Source: Salminus brasiliensis
Taxonomy: Eukaryota; Chordata; Actinopteri; Characiformes; Bryconidae
DNA: 64,000 bases
Direction: 5' to 3'
Assembly: GCF_030463535.1 (NCBI RefSeq)
Contig: NC_132901.1
Coordinates: forward strand, 6,171,364 to 6,235,363
In this document: positions 12,754-23,695 of the stretch, in pieces
Numbering within the stretch: position 1 is the first letter of the stretch
How the letters are laid out: the number at the start of each line of letters is the position of its first letter
Made by a program: the position numbers and the translations under genes
Notes under the pieces: generated by a model
What the model saw: the letters and a program-made list of their open reading frames with translations, nothing else
Database searches by the model: none
Told to the model about the DNA's origin: nothing

Positions 12754-12960
12754 TACTGAGAGGCTGGAGCTGTTGTCTCACTGCTTCCACTCAATTACAT
12801 GGTTTGTGGATGCTGGACACAAGACTGGATGGGAGAAAGGAACAAGGGCCCATGACTGGAAACAGACTGAGAGGCCAGTCTAGACATAGCTCTGGATGCT
12901 GACTTAAATGGATGACCTGGCACAGAAAGGGGAAAGGGGACAGAATCAGATATAAGCTTG
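12420..12960 (+). mobile_element. L2/Maui-like LINE 3' fragment
   Basis: Codons near 12497-12630 give RSKPFLIKNPQLWNNLPDNV and FKSRLKTHLFSLAFG, the conserved C-terminal tail of fish L2-type reverse transcriptases. The following sequence ('actgagaggctggagctgtt' after the TA run) matches the downstream part of the larger L2 copy at 29545 onward. The copy is 5'-truncated and split by a microsatellite. Confidence 0.75.
12691..12758. repeat. (TA)n microsatellite with palindromic ends
   Basis: A pure TA run flanked by tagtatac on the left and gtatactg on the right, so the whole tract is self-complementary. It lies inside the L2 fragment. Confidence 0.9.
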
Positions 12961-13039
12961 ACCAAAATTTTTTTTTTAAAAATTCAGCGGTAAGTACAGG
13001 CCATGTGCTGAGGTACTGAAAGCTATTTATTTATATATA

Positions 13040-13565
13040 CAGTGGGGAAAAAATATTTAGTCAGTCACCAATTGTGCAAGTTCTCCCACCTAAAAAGATG
13101 AGAGGGGCCTGTAATTGACATCATAGGTAGACCTCAACTATGAGAGACAAAATAAGAAAAAAAATTCTGAAAATCACATTGTCTGATTTTTAAAGAATTT
13201 ATTTGCAAATAATGGTGGAAAATAAGTATTTGGTCAATAACAAAAGTTCATCTCAAGTCAAGTCAAGTCAAGTCAAGTGGGTTTTATTGTCATTTCAACT
13301 ACATACAGAGTACACAGTGAAACGAAACAACGTTCCTCCAGGATCATGGTGCAACATAGACAGTGCATACAAGACACAAGTGCAACACAAACAAACAAGT
13401 GCGGACAGACAACACAACACAGTACAGACCTGAGAATAATAAATAATTGCCGGTAGTGTGCAAATTGTGCAATGTGTAATAAATAGAGTCCAGTGAGGTA
13501 GTAAAGTAAAGTTATTAGTGCAATGCTTTGTGCAAAAATGCTTCCCCTTTTTTCCTGGGGTAAAT

Positions 13566-13605
<40 letters not shown>

Positions 13606-13908
13606 TACATGTACCAGAAAGATATCAGTTCAGAAGTTGAGTTGTGTTGAGGAGTCTGATGGCTTGGGGGAAGAAGCTGTTGCAGAGTCTGGTCGTGTTG
13701 GACCGGATGCTGCGGATGCTGCGGATCTCAATACTTTGTTATATATCCTTTGTTGGCAATGACAGAGGTCAAATGTTTTCTGTAAGTCTTCACATGGTTG
13801 GCACACACCGTTGCTGGTATGTTATCCCATTCCTCCATGCAGATCTCATCTTTTTAAGTGGGAGAACTTGCACAATTGGTGACTGACTAAATACTTTTTT
13901 CCCCACTG
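13040..13908. mobile_element. Non-autonomous Tc1 element (MITE) carrying a nested insert
   Basis: Inverted ends start CAGTGGGGAAAAAA and continue 'ttagtcagtcaccaattgtg' on both arms (13040-13101 and 13848-13908), flanked by TA at 13038-13039 and 13909-13910, the usual Tc1 target duplication. No transposase is encoded; without the nested insert the element would be about 390 bp. Confidence 0.88.
13256..13724 (-). mobile_element. Rex1-like LINE 3' fragment nested in the MITE
   Basis: A copy of the LINE 3' UTR seen at 1917-2335, in the same (minus) orientation, with five or so copies of the TCAAG end motif at 13256-13277 and a longer (GA)n run at 13571-13597. It is flanked by a six-base duplication ATCTCA at 13250-13255 and 13725-13730. 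Removing one copy restores the uninterrupted element. It is strongly 5'-truncated (469 bp). Confidence 0.9.
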
Positions 13909-13910
13909 TA

Positions 13911-13912
13911 TA

Positions 13913-13974
<62 letters not shown>
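13911..13974. repeat. (TA)n microsatellite
   Basis: A long TA run abutting the right end of the MITE; TA-rich sequence is the preferred Tc1 target. Confidence 0.9.
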
Positions 13975-13975
<1 letters not shown>

Positions 13976-14485
13976 TTACCCATTATATACATACCCATTT
14001 CTTACCACTGCTTTGGGTTTACACAGTTTTGTGTACAGTGTACAGTTTGCTGTGTGGTTTGATACTAACACACAGTCTATTTACTGGATTACAGATTATA
14101 GACTTATAGATTTTTGTAGACTCATGTCTACTCATATATTACTCTATATAAAATCTGTATAAATGGGTGTGGATAATCTGCTGTTGGCCAAATAAGTGGA
14201 AATATGTAGATATATTGATTTTCATGATGCCAAAAAAATAAGAACTATAACTGTAAAGTTAGCATGTTTTTATACTATGTTCACAAAAATGAACATTTTA
14301 TTCTCACACACACATTTATATGAATAATCTCCTCTCACAGATGTAAAAAAAGACAAACAAAAAAAAACTTATTACAGGAAAAACCAGCCCAGCTGCCTAG
14401 CTGTTTACAGGATCAGACACATACCCAGTGACAACGCGGTCTTCATCTACTTTATGACTGCTGGGTTCTCCACGATTCCAGAGTC
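13975..14485. other. No gene seen
   Basis: AT-rich sequence with no coding exon or named repeat. Confidence 0.4.
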
Positions 14486-15440
14486 TCAATGTCTGTCAAA
14501 GCAATGAGGAGTAAGAGTCAGCAACAGCATTATCATCAGGTCAGTGCTGAGCTGTCCACCGCCGCGGTCGTCGACCAGGAATGGGAGAATTTGACCCTTC
14601 CATGAGCGGACCGATGAGGCGGGCCGCAAAGCCCGCGGACGTGAGAGGCCCCCACGGGCGGGTGCGCGTGACTTCCTGGGGTGCCCGCGAGGCCTGGGAG
14701 CCGGCTTATCCAGGTAGCGCTCGTAAAACTCCCGGACCAGGGCCGGGTCCAGAACGTTGCTAGCCGGCTCCCAGGAGTGCTCCTCCGGGCCAAACCCTTC
14801 CCAGTCCAGGAGATACTGAAGTCGGCCCCCGTGCCGTTGGGAGTCCAGCACTCGCCGAACCGTGTAAGCGGGGATCCCCTCGACCTCCACCGGCTCTGTG
14901 TCCGCCAGGGTGGCTTTGTCCAGGGGCCCCGGGAACCACAGGCTTTAACTGTGAAACATGGAATACTGGGTGAATACGTGAATAGGGGGGGTAAATGTAA
15001 TTTAACAAAGACATCATTTATGTGCTTGACCACAACAAAAGGACCCATGTACTTAGCTGCCAGCTTCTGTGATGGGAGCCCCATACGGCGGTCTCGAGTA
15101 GAGACCCATACACGTAGGATGGGGTCTCCCCATGCTTACAGTCGGCCTGCGCCTTGTATCGCTGCAGGAAGGTCTGGATGTGTTGATGGGTCTTGGTCCA
15201 GGCGGCTTCACTGCGGCGCATCCAAGTGTCGACTGGTGGCACCCGGGTCTTCGCAGCAGTCCAAGGGGACAACAGGGCCTAACACACTGATAGGGGGTCA
15301 GGCCAGTGGTTGCGCACCTCAGCGACCAGTCGCTGGGGTAGTCGTGACAGTAGAGTCGCAAAAATTTCCCCAGGACAGTCCAGCAGGACTCTTTGAACCG
15401 TGACAGACTCTCGTCGACGTCCTCGTGAAGCACTAATAAG
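14486..15440 (-). pseudogene. Ty3/gypsy retrotransposon fragment A: integrase C-terminus and chromodomain
   Basis: Read on -, integrase-type segments at 15440-15050 (RLYCHDYPSDWS, TGLTPYQCV, AAWTKTHQHIQTFLQRYKAQAD) lead to LAAKYMGPFVVVKHIN and [13 protein letters not shown], the usual C-terminal integrase fold. A chromodomain follows at 14890-14700 ([34 protein letters not shown]). Chromodomains steer integration by reading histone tails. Several frameshifts separate the parts, and RT and gag are missing. The block is noticeably more GC- and CpG-rich than its neighbours. Confidence 0.85.
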
Positions 15441-16204
15441 ATCCTAGATTACTTGGACAGATGCCAACACTCCAGGTTGGCTCAGAATGACAAATTCTCG
15501 GCAAAGGGGTGTTTGCGTTAGCTCCCTAAATACCCCAGCCTCAGGTGAACCAAATTAATGAATGCAAATCAGACACGTGTGAACTCATGACACATGTGAA
15601 CATGTAAAACATGGCATGATACATGAGCAACTGTCAACCTAAAAGTCCGTGGCAAGTGACATGAACTTAAAGTCTGTGAGTGAGTAAATCAACCGAACAT
15701 CAACTTAAGTCCTGAGGAGCCTGTGGACCGCGGACCGGAACTGCCCAACTTATTGGCCGCATCATCAAGAGAATAAAACAATTTGTCTTCATCTGCTCTT
15801 CTGTTTGTTTGTAATATAAGTTGTATTTTTTTGTCTGACAACAAATGCTGTAAAAGACTGAGGTAATAATTGGGACACCCTCCTTGCACAGGTTAATCTG
15901 TTTCCAGCAGTTTTTATCTCAGGGGAAACCAAAAGTGAGAGCTCTAAAGTCTGCAAGTAAATATTCTTTTTTTTCCCTCACTCACATCTTGCTGTCGGCG
16001 CTTAACTTGCTAGAACGGCCTGACCTGACCATGTTGGCAGTTGTTTTAAATGTTCTTCACTTGTAAATGATTTTGTGAACAGTGGAACAGCTAAGTTCCA
16101 TAAACAACCCTATTTCCTAAGGCTTCTTTGGATATCATTGTGGTCATGTCACTCATTTCAATAATCAAGAGCAAACCAAAGTAAATGTCTGACATTTAAA
16201 TAAT
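15441..16204. other. Possible gypsy LTR remnants, no gene
   Basis: A stretch at 15520-15600 ('aatgaatgcaaatcagacac', 'gtgaactcatgacacatgtg') resembles gypsy-type LTR ends but no pair was found. No coding exon. Confidence 0.3.
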
Positions 16205-16330
16205 AAAGACTAGGCCTGGGGGCCCGTCTACCAGGGTTATGGGCATGAAACTCCTGGATCAACACCGGATCCAGGATGTGATCGGCCGGCACCCAGTCTA
16301 GAAGATACTGTACTCGTGAAGCAGGTCTTC
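16205..16330 (-). pseudogene. Gypsy chromodomain remnant
   Basis: Read on -, with one or two frameshifts, it gives LDWVPADHILDPVLIQEFHA followed by a proline/arginine-rich tail. It parallels the end of the chromodomains at 14486-14890 and 18233-18463. A third, independent copy of the same gypsy end. Confidence 0.65.
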
Positions 16331-16701
16331 AGTCCATTTCCAGTGTTCATGTCAGAGAAAAGATTTCTACATACAAACATAAACTAAATATCAGTATCAG
16401 TAAATGCTTTGGTTAGTAAATAGGCATAATATACAAAAAGTAAACGTTACTGTGAGTCATAGACGTCCATATTTAACAGCTCATAATGAAACCGTCTTCG
16501 AACACTGGAGAGAGGTCTCCAGTAAAGTAAGTCTCCAGTGAATATTTTATTCATTCAGATCTAGGATGTGTTATTTGAGTGTTCCCCTTATTTTTTTTGA
16601 GCAGTGTATTCTTGGTATATAATAAATTTATAAAGTGGTTCCACAAATAAGGTCCTGAAAGAAAAGTGTTCAAATATGTCTCCTGTATACAGACACCTCT
16701 A
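16331..16701. other. No gene seen
   Basis: AT-rich spacer between a chromodomain remnant and a dispersed repeat. Confidence 0.35.
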
Positions 16702-16950
16702 TAGTCAAGTCAAGTCAAATTTATTTGTATAGCGCTTTTTACAACTGTTGTGTCACAAAGCAGCTTTACATAATTAGTACTTAATAAAGGACAGAGACAG
16801 AGAAGAAAGAAGAAATAACATGAAGGGTCAAAGACCCCCGTGAGCAAGCCAACGGCGACAGTGGCAAGGAAAAACTCCCTCAGAGCTGGAGGAAAAAACC
16901 TTGGGAGGAACCAAGACTCACAAGGGGGACCGATCCTCCTCTGGCCAGAC
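16702..16950 (-). mobile_element. Dispersed fish retroposon 3' end with (TCAAG)n terminus
   Basis: It begins 'agtcaagtcaagtcaaattt' then 'atttgtatagcgctttt', and contains 'gacagtggcaaggaaaaact' and 'accttgggaggaaccaagac'. This is one of the commonest fish repeats, read here from its 3' end. It has the same terminal pentamer as the Rex1-like LINE. Confidence 0.7.
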
Positions 16951-17118
16951 TATTTAAACATTAATGATAAAAAAAAAACAACAACAATGATGATAATAAT
17001 TCTACCACAACTCGTACTATTGATAATACTTTTTATATTTTATTATTAGGGATATTTACTTATTATTATTAAAACATTGACTTGCAAGATAATAAACATA
17101 CATTCTAGGCATTGTTTA

Positions 17119-17140
17119 ATAATAATAATAATAATAATAA
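17119..17140. repeat. (AAT)n microsatellite
   Basis: A short AAT run in AT-rich sequence. Confidence 0.8.
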
Positions 17141-17269
17141 AACAGCAAAGCTGGATAGAGAAACCAACATTAATATGGTATGTTTGTTAATCAATCATTA
17201 ATTTCTGCTCTCTAAATATTACAGTGCCTTCTGAAGCATGTAGTCGACAAAAAGATCATACTAGTATAG

Positions 17270-17510
17270 TATTTAAGCCCGGGCTTTAGGTTAGCTTATT
17301 GCAAGGTATTGTCTTCCCAATCTGGTGAAACTACTGAGCGTTCTATTTGTTTTACTATTCCCGTGTATGACCTTTTGTTTTTCTCGACAAAGCCTTTTGT
17401 CTGCCTGTGTTTTGAAAATCTGGACTTTGACCTTTTGTTTGTACTTTGAACCACGCTTTGCCTCTTCCCACTCTGACTGTTTGCCAGTGTTATGTGTTAA
17501 ACAACAGGCA
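17270..17510 (+). mobile_element. Gypsy LTR-like piece (R/U5 type)
   Basis: The order 'tatttaagcccgggcttt', 'gcttattgcaaggtattgtc', then repeated 'gaccttttgttt' resembles the TATA-to-U5 part of fish gypsy LTRs. It runs directly into RNase H coding on the same strand. A U3-like start (TGTCACACTCCTGGG on -) is found at 18089 in the opposite orientation, so the LTR looks broken and partly inverted. Moderate confidence. Confidence 0.45.
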
Positions 17511-17516
17511 GATGGT

Positions 17517-17965
17517 AAACATCCCAATGTTAAACATCACGATCCATCACAACCCTTTATTATAGCGGTGGATGCATCAGAAACCATTATAGGAGCTGTT
17601 TTGTCACAGCGTGATCTCCCAAAACTACATCCTATCACTTTCTATTCTCATAAACTAAAAATCATAAATCACCCGCCAAACAAAACTATGGAACTGTGGA
17701 CAGGAAATTATTAGCAATTAAGTTGGCCATAGAAGAGTGGCGACACTGGTTAGAGGGGGCAAAACATCCTTTTTCTGTGATAACAGATGATAAGAATTTA
17801 GAATATCTGCCTAACTACCAGGATCTAGAAATACTAAAGCAGACACTGTCCTGTGTTTATCAAGATGATCAGGCAACCGATGTGCCAGTTACTCGTATTT
17901 TTGCTCCGGAAATCAGAGAAATGAAGAGAAATAAAAAACAGATTATATTAATTAGTATTCGGTGA
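17517..17965 (+). pseudogene. Gypsy RNase H fragment on the plus strand
   Basis: Two frames joined by one frameshift near 17700 give [30 protein letters not shown], then [20 protein letters not shown] and [13 protein letters not shown]. These are the RNase H/connection domains of a Ty3/gypsy polyprotein, including the catalytic aspartates of DAS and TDD. The adjacent element B is on the other strand and lacks this domain. Confidence 0.8.
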
Positions 17966-18232
17966 TGCTGATCATGAGAACCTTCCCTGATTGGTTGGCA
18001 GAGGGCTTGTGACTGTTGCGGAAGTCCTTGAAGCATCATGGGTAATCTGGTGTCGAGAGGGACAGGAGGCGAACCCAGGAGTGTGACAATACTTCCCTTC
18101 AAGGAGTCCGGGACAATCAAGGAATGAGGATGACCACAATGACGCAAACCCCCTTGCACACTGCCGGAACTATTGTGGCGCTGGACAGCATAGCCTTGAC
18201 GAGGACAACTCCTGGACTGAACCCCAGGCCTG
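17966..18232 (-). mobile_element. Gypsy pol 3' end and LTR start
   Basis: On - the sequence leaves the chromodomain frame at 18233, runs on through a short spacer, and reaches TGTCACACTCCTGGG at 18089, a plausible LTR 5' end (TG...). It ends where the plus-strand RNase H piece begins. Confidence 0.4.
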
Positions 18233-18887
18233 TCAGTCAAAGGGCCAGCGAATGAATCCTGGGCGACTCCTAGAACGTGGGGCTGGACGTTCAAGGTGAC
18301 ATTGGTGGAAATCTGCAATCAGACCCTGATCCAGAACATCCTGTGCTGGAACCCAGTGGTGTTCTTTAGAGCCATAAACTTCCCAGTTCACGAAGCACTG
18401 CAATACCCCTTGTCTCCTGGAGTCCAGCAACCGTCTGACGCCATACATTGGAGCACTGTCCATACTAAAAACGCCATACCTGTTGCGGAACTAACCAATG
18501 AATTCTGTGCTATCTCGGCCCAAGGAAAGTATCAGGGCCAGTCTGTCTGATTCTCATGACGATTCATTCGGAAGAATTTCCTGAGTTCCTTGTTCATTCT
18601 CTCACATTATCCATTAGACTGGGATGGTATCCTAATGTGAGACTAATTGTCACCCATAATTGTTCAAAAAACACAGACCACACCCTAGAAGTAAATTGTG
18701 GTCAATCATCAGATACTATATCTTCATGGATACCAAAAAATATACTCTCAGCTGTCTGAAAAGCGGTCAAAATATCAGTGTAACCATCAGACACCCGGTC
18801 AGATCAGCAAATCAACAGCTAAATGAGACCAGGGATGGAATGGGCAATGGCACAAGTTTTAGGGGTTTTATACTGAGCACAAACAGT

Positions 18888-19177
18888 ACATTTACATTTA
18901 AGGCATTTAGCAGACGCTCTTATCCAGAGTGGCTTACAAAAGTGCTTTGCTATTTATCCGAGAATAACCTCAGCTAGTTTGAATAGACTAAAAATTCAAA
19001 AATACCTCTAAGTTTAGACACTACTAAACACAAGTCAATAAGGTGACCACTCTACTATTCGCCCAAGTATTCTCTGAAGAGGTGGGTCTTCAGTCTGCGT
19101 TTAAAGCCAGCGAGCAACTCTGTTGTTTGGACACCCAAGGGAGGTTGGTTCCACCACTTTTGTGCCAGGACAGAAAA
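18888..19177 (-). mobile_element. 5'-truncated LINE inserted in gypsy B
   Basis: On - it reads [20 protein letters not shown] and then [16 protein letters not shown], an RT C-terminus of a fish LINE. A 3' UTR follows, ending in AAGCCACTCTGGATAAGAGC-type tail and (taaatg)n. The tail is the one used by the SINE at 31059-31280. The left part of the combined frame (to AAPL) is gypsy RT and the right part is LINE, fixing the junction near 19177. Confidence 0.82.
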
Positions 19178-20489
19178 AAGAGGGGCAGCTATACTGCTGT
19201 AGTTATGGATAAATCGGCAGTAGAAGTTAGCAAAACCCAAAAACCTTTGCTATTCTTTTAAGACCCAGTTTACCATAGCTTCTATTTTCCTATCATCCAT
19301 TAGAACGCCTCCCTGATTAATGATATATCCAAGAAACGAAATCGTGGAGAGATGAAACTTTAACGTTCTAACATTAGTCTAATAATCTGGGAATAAATCA
19401 AAATATCATCAATACAAGCAATAACATAATGACCCAGCATATCTTTAAGCACATCATTAATGAAGGCCTGGAAAACCGAAGGTGCATAGCGTAATCCGAA
19501 AGGTATGACCAGTGCCCCTAGTGGTGAGAAAAGCAGTCTTCTTTTCATCACCTATCTTTACTCTCAATAGGTAGTGTGCACTCCTAAGATCTAATTTAGT
19601 AAAGATTGTCGCCCCATGAAGCTGTTCTAACGCTACAGGGACCAGAGGCAAGGGATAAGAGTAAGCTTTAGTCAGCTGGTTCAGACCTCTATAAGCAATA
19701 CAGGGCCTTTCTTCTTTAAAAAGAAAAAGCCAGCAGCAACGGGAGAAGTGGAGCTAAAGCTTTCCATATATACTCCTACATAGCCTGCTCCTCGGCTTGA
19801 GTTAGCAGGCAGAACAGCTCCTTCTACCAGATCTATAATACAATTATATTTCATATGAGGAGGTAGTTTATTGCCATTCTTTTTACTAAAGACCTCCCTT
19901 AAATCTCTGTACTCTGTGGGATATAAAGTGGCTTTTAATTGTGGTAGAAGGGGAACTGTGGGAAAAGTCAGAAAATTTCTCAGACAATATGGATTCCAGG
20001 ATACCAATTTCCTTCTGGGGCGTGAGATGAAGGGATCATGCTTTCTCAGCCAAGGCAACCCCAAAATAATAGCATATTCAGATGTAAAACAAAAAAAAAG
20101 TATGTCCTCTGAGTGTAAAGCACACTCAGACAGTTGAACAGGTTTAGTCAGTGACAACTCCCTCTCCTACTGGACTACAGAGGCAGACTTAAGGCAGTCT
20201 TAAGTTATGGAAAGGAAGAATCATCTTGATACCAACCCCAATGTGGGAATACTCACCACATTAGTGTGAGCAGGCAGCATGTACCATCAGCCACCAGCAG
20301 GGGGCCAGCAAAGTATTAAAGCTGGTGGGGTTGGAGCAAAGAACTCCAAGCCCCAGAATCCCCTGCGGTAATCACCGCTGACCAGACCCACCTGTGTGGC
20401 ACGGTATAAATACACCCAGCCAAACACAATTCCCCATCGCACCTTTGTAGAGGGGCGAACGGTAACAGTGGGTTTAAGTGAGAACAGTG

Positions 20490-20612
20490 AAGAAAAGCTG
20501 AAGTTAAAAGAGAAAACAGCTTAAGTTGTGAAAAGCTGAAGTTAAGAGAAAACAATTTAAGTTGGAAACAGCGAAAAACTGAAGTTAAAAGAGAAAAGCA
20601 TTTGAGTTGCTG
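20490..20612. repeat. Minisatellite, about 40-bp unit, three copies
   Basis: Three imperfect units built on 'aaaagctgaagttaa(aa)gag' followed by 'aaaacagcttaagttg'. It follows a TATA-like 'ggtataaatacacccagcc' at 20403-20421, so it may sit in a retroelement leader; not proven. Confidence 0.7.
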
Positions 20613-21240
20613 TCTTTTGTTTGAGTAAACACCACTCCTGTTTTTTCCTTTTTGTTTTCCTGCCATTTTCCTATAGTGTTTATACTGCCACCTCCCACAG
20701 CTGTGGTGGTGCAGTGGAAGTACATGGGGCTCCCATTACCAGGGTTGGTAACCAAGTCACCAAGTCACAGTCACCAATCTCACCAAGCACACACCATAAA
20801 AGGGGTATAATAACATTTAATAATAATAAAGCAAAAGTTTAACTGCACTTGAGTCCAAACCCTACACCACACCATAACAATTAGCACATGAAGTAGACTC
20901 CACACGGTTTCCTGGAGCTGATGCCTGACATTTGTGTGGACATTCCCGACAGTCACACAGGAGATGACCAACTGCGCCACAATACAAACGCAGTCCTTCT
21001 TATTACAATCAGTGCTTCTCCTCAGGTGACAGACAGAATGCATCACCTTGCATAAGTTCAGGACAATCATCCTCCTCAGAGACTGATCTGGGACGTGCAT
21101 TGAGCAGGTGAGAAGGTGGACGGACTTTGCGAGCTGAGGCTGATACTATGGTCTTCCGAGGGCATCGCCTATGCTTGAGTTGTGACAAAGTAGTCTGTGA
21201 CACAGGTTCGACAAACCAGACGCTCGCGGATGTGAAAAAA

Positions 21241-21689
21241 AAAGATCTTTAATGAACAGAGGTTGATCCACACAGCAGGTAAAGATACGGTCCAGGTCAA
21301 ATAACTGTACAAATAACTGTTAACATTTAGTTCATTGTGTTCACTAACAAAGAAGATTTGCTAAAATACAATTTCCAAATATTTTTCTGATGTTGCAAAA
21401 CATGAGTAAAACAAACTATGAGAAAGAATGTAACATTGTTTTACTTTTTCGTTTTGGTCTGTCATTCAGAACACAACTAACTATTGTTTGTACATAAACA
21501 TTAGAAACTTTTGTATTTCTAAACTGCTCAGTTTAATGGAGAGAAAAAGGCCTTTTTCTCAATGTTATTAACCAAACTTTGCTCATAACAATTTGAATGA
21601 ATGGTGAATGAATTAACGTTAATCTTAGAGTTTAGCATTATAATCACAAACATGAGTAAGTCTGTCCCACCGTTCTGCCCTGCATTCAC
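21241..21689. other. No gene seen
   Basis: AT-rich sequence beyond the gag end of gypsy B. No LTR pair was identified. Confidence 0.35.
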
Positions 21690-21960
21690 TCTGGTTCAGA
21701 ATAATTCTCGTACACAGTGGAGCAAAGTTACGCTCCTTAAGGACCATGGTACAACATGGAACCAAAAAATACAATACTACAGAAAGTGGAAACGTGCAAA
21801 AATTTATTTGCAAACATGGAACCAGAACAATACAATAAATGGTCTAATATTAAATAAATATGATAATTACATAAGACATTAGACACAGTAAACAGACAAA
21901 ACAGTGCCGACACAGCCCTCAGTACTGAATGTGAGGTGGTGAAGATAAGGTGCACAAAAA
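21690..21960 (-). mobile_element. Old relative of the Rex1-like LINE 3' UTR
   Basis: 'acacagtggagcaaagttac' and 'aaggaccatggtacaacatg' parallel 'acacagtgaaacgaaacaac' and 'aggaccatggtgcaacatag' of the LINE at 1957-2010, in the same order and orientation, with heavy divergence. Confidence 0.5.
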
Positions 21961-22249
21961 TCTAATAGGCTATGACATGGTTTACACCGTCAGCTTATAA
22001 CATTATAACATAAAGTAGAAGAATACAGTACTTGTAGGCCTGTCACAAAACCGTTTATTGGGCAATATATTGTACCTGGATTAGTTGCTGTCAATAATAT
22101 TGTTTTTATGCCACTGATATAATGATAATATAATCGCATAATAATAAAATTACACCCATTTAAAGAGCAATGAACCTTAAGATTCATTAAGATGTGCATT
22201 GGAGTTGCAATATAAAAAGTGTCAAACTGATCCAAACATAAACTTTGCT

Positions 22250-22930
22250 CTCAACTGACACACCAGAGTGATGCAAAAAAGTAGCATCTTGGGGTTTTTC
22301 TCACTTCCAAGCACCAAGACCAAGATAGAGCTCCTTGGCAATGAACTATAAGTGGGTATAGCCTTCCAACAAAAGATGAGTATGCGGAAAATGACCTCAT
22401 TCTCTTCCAAAGGCCCCCGGTACCTTGTTAGGGTGCATGGCATCATTAACTTTTTAAAATACCAGGATATTTGAAATCAAAATTTGGAGGCCTCTGCCTG
22501 AAAGCTGAAGATGGGTCGTCACTGGGTCTTTCAGCAAGGTAATAGCCATAAACATGTGGCCAAATGTACACAAAAATGTTTCGCCAGACACAAATTTAAG
22601 CTCTTCTCATGGCCATCTCAGTCCCCAGACCTCAACCCATTTGAAAACCTGTGGGGTGCGCTGAAGAGGAGAGTGCATAGAAGACCCAGGACTCCGGATG
22701 ATTTAGAGAGATTATGCAAAGAGGAATGGTCGAAGATCCCTTTCTCTGTATTCTCCCATCTTGTGAAATTTTATAAAAGTGCTGTCTTGTTGGCAAAAGG
22801 GGGTTGTGCAAAGTATTAACTTCAGGGGTGCCAATAATTGTGGCACACATGGTTTATTATTTCTCTATATGGACTTTATTCCCACTACATAAATGCACTT
22901 GAATTATTTTTTTGCATTGTTGTCCTATAT
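22250..22930 (+). pseudogene. Tc1-like transposase, C-terminal third
   Basis: The readable part (22511-22819) gives HWVFQQGNSHKH, then LFSWPSQSPDLNPFENLWGA with the DD34E glutamate, and the usual C-terminal region to a natural stop. The second catalytic aspartate in the FQQD motif is G here, so the enzyme would be dead. Upstream to about 22250 only frame-broken middle sequence is seen. The end 'ggggtgccaataattgtgg' at 22826 looks like a terminal repeat. Confidence 0.8.
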
Positions 22931-23695
22931 TATATAGATATATATAGATAGTGTATGTGCCCCAAACAAGGTTGCAATCGAGGTTGAGCCCACATGCACA
23001 CAATAGAGATAGTGTTTACATGCGTTTTAACGATTGTACACAATTTTAAACATGGTGACCACCAGTTTAGCGGGTGAAGCTGACCGACTGTACGAAAGCT
23101 GCTACTGTTTTTAGCTTTATAAATATTAACTAATTTGGCTATATTTCAGTTATAGGAAAGATTGCATGCAAAGATTTCTTCAGATAAAGGGTTCTTTATC
23201 TAAACTATGCCTAGATGTTAAGGTTACAGTCTCACGTGATAGATATTTTCTTAAAAATATCTGAGGGTTGTCACCCTCAGCTGAGTCTGGAGGTAATTTT
23301 TAACATTCCTTGAAAAATGAAGATTCTTGATGCGCTGTCCAGGTCCTCACCTAGGAAGGCTCATCCTTCTGGCTCCTGGTCTAGAAAAAGTTGTTTACAA
23401 GCAGAGATGTTTGCTTCATTGATTTGGGTTGTGGCCACCTGTTGCACCTTTTGTAAATTATTGGGCCAATATTATTTAATTTCTAAATTAATGACATAAT
23501 TAATGTCGCCACCATTGTCAACTAAAATATCGCATTGTCGCAATTCTGTACTGCTCAGCTGACCACGTTGTAGTGGAAACAATCTGCATATTAATCAAAT
23601 TACAACTATTTTTAAAAATGTAAGTCTTTAAAAAAAATTCAGATCATCTAACATTGATTTTTATATTTTTTAAATCACAACCCTGAAGGGATCTG
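22931..23695. other. No gene seen
   Basis: AT-rich with small low-complexity tracts. Tracts near 22030 and 23450 resemble weak fragments of common fish DNA transposons, not named. Confidence 0.35.

Larger units (their letters stand above)
18233..21240 (-). pseudogene. Ty3/gypsy retrotransposon B (gag to chromodomain), broken
   Basis: Read on -: a gag zinc knuckle (CLYCGAVGHLLCDC, CX2CX4HX4C, near 20990-20945) after an LSPEEKH stretch; an unexplained interruption at 20860-20170; protease/RT junction with LGLPWLRKHDP near 20060; RT with [34 protein letters not shown] and the catalytic CIDDIL box (19651-19360); the RT end [15 protein letters not shown] at 19240; an inserted LINE; integrase with CAQYKTP, DIVSD and QFTSRVW (18890-18556); and a chromodomain at 18463-18233. 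Frameshifts and stops are frequent. The RNase H segment is missing at the LINE insertion. Confidence 0.85.

Noticed and set aside
12691-12758. Possible origin or attachment site at the TA palindrome
   Set aside because: A simple microsatellite in an L2 fragment explains it; similar runs occur at 13911, 35977, 49147 and 59215.
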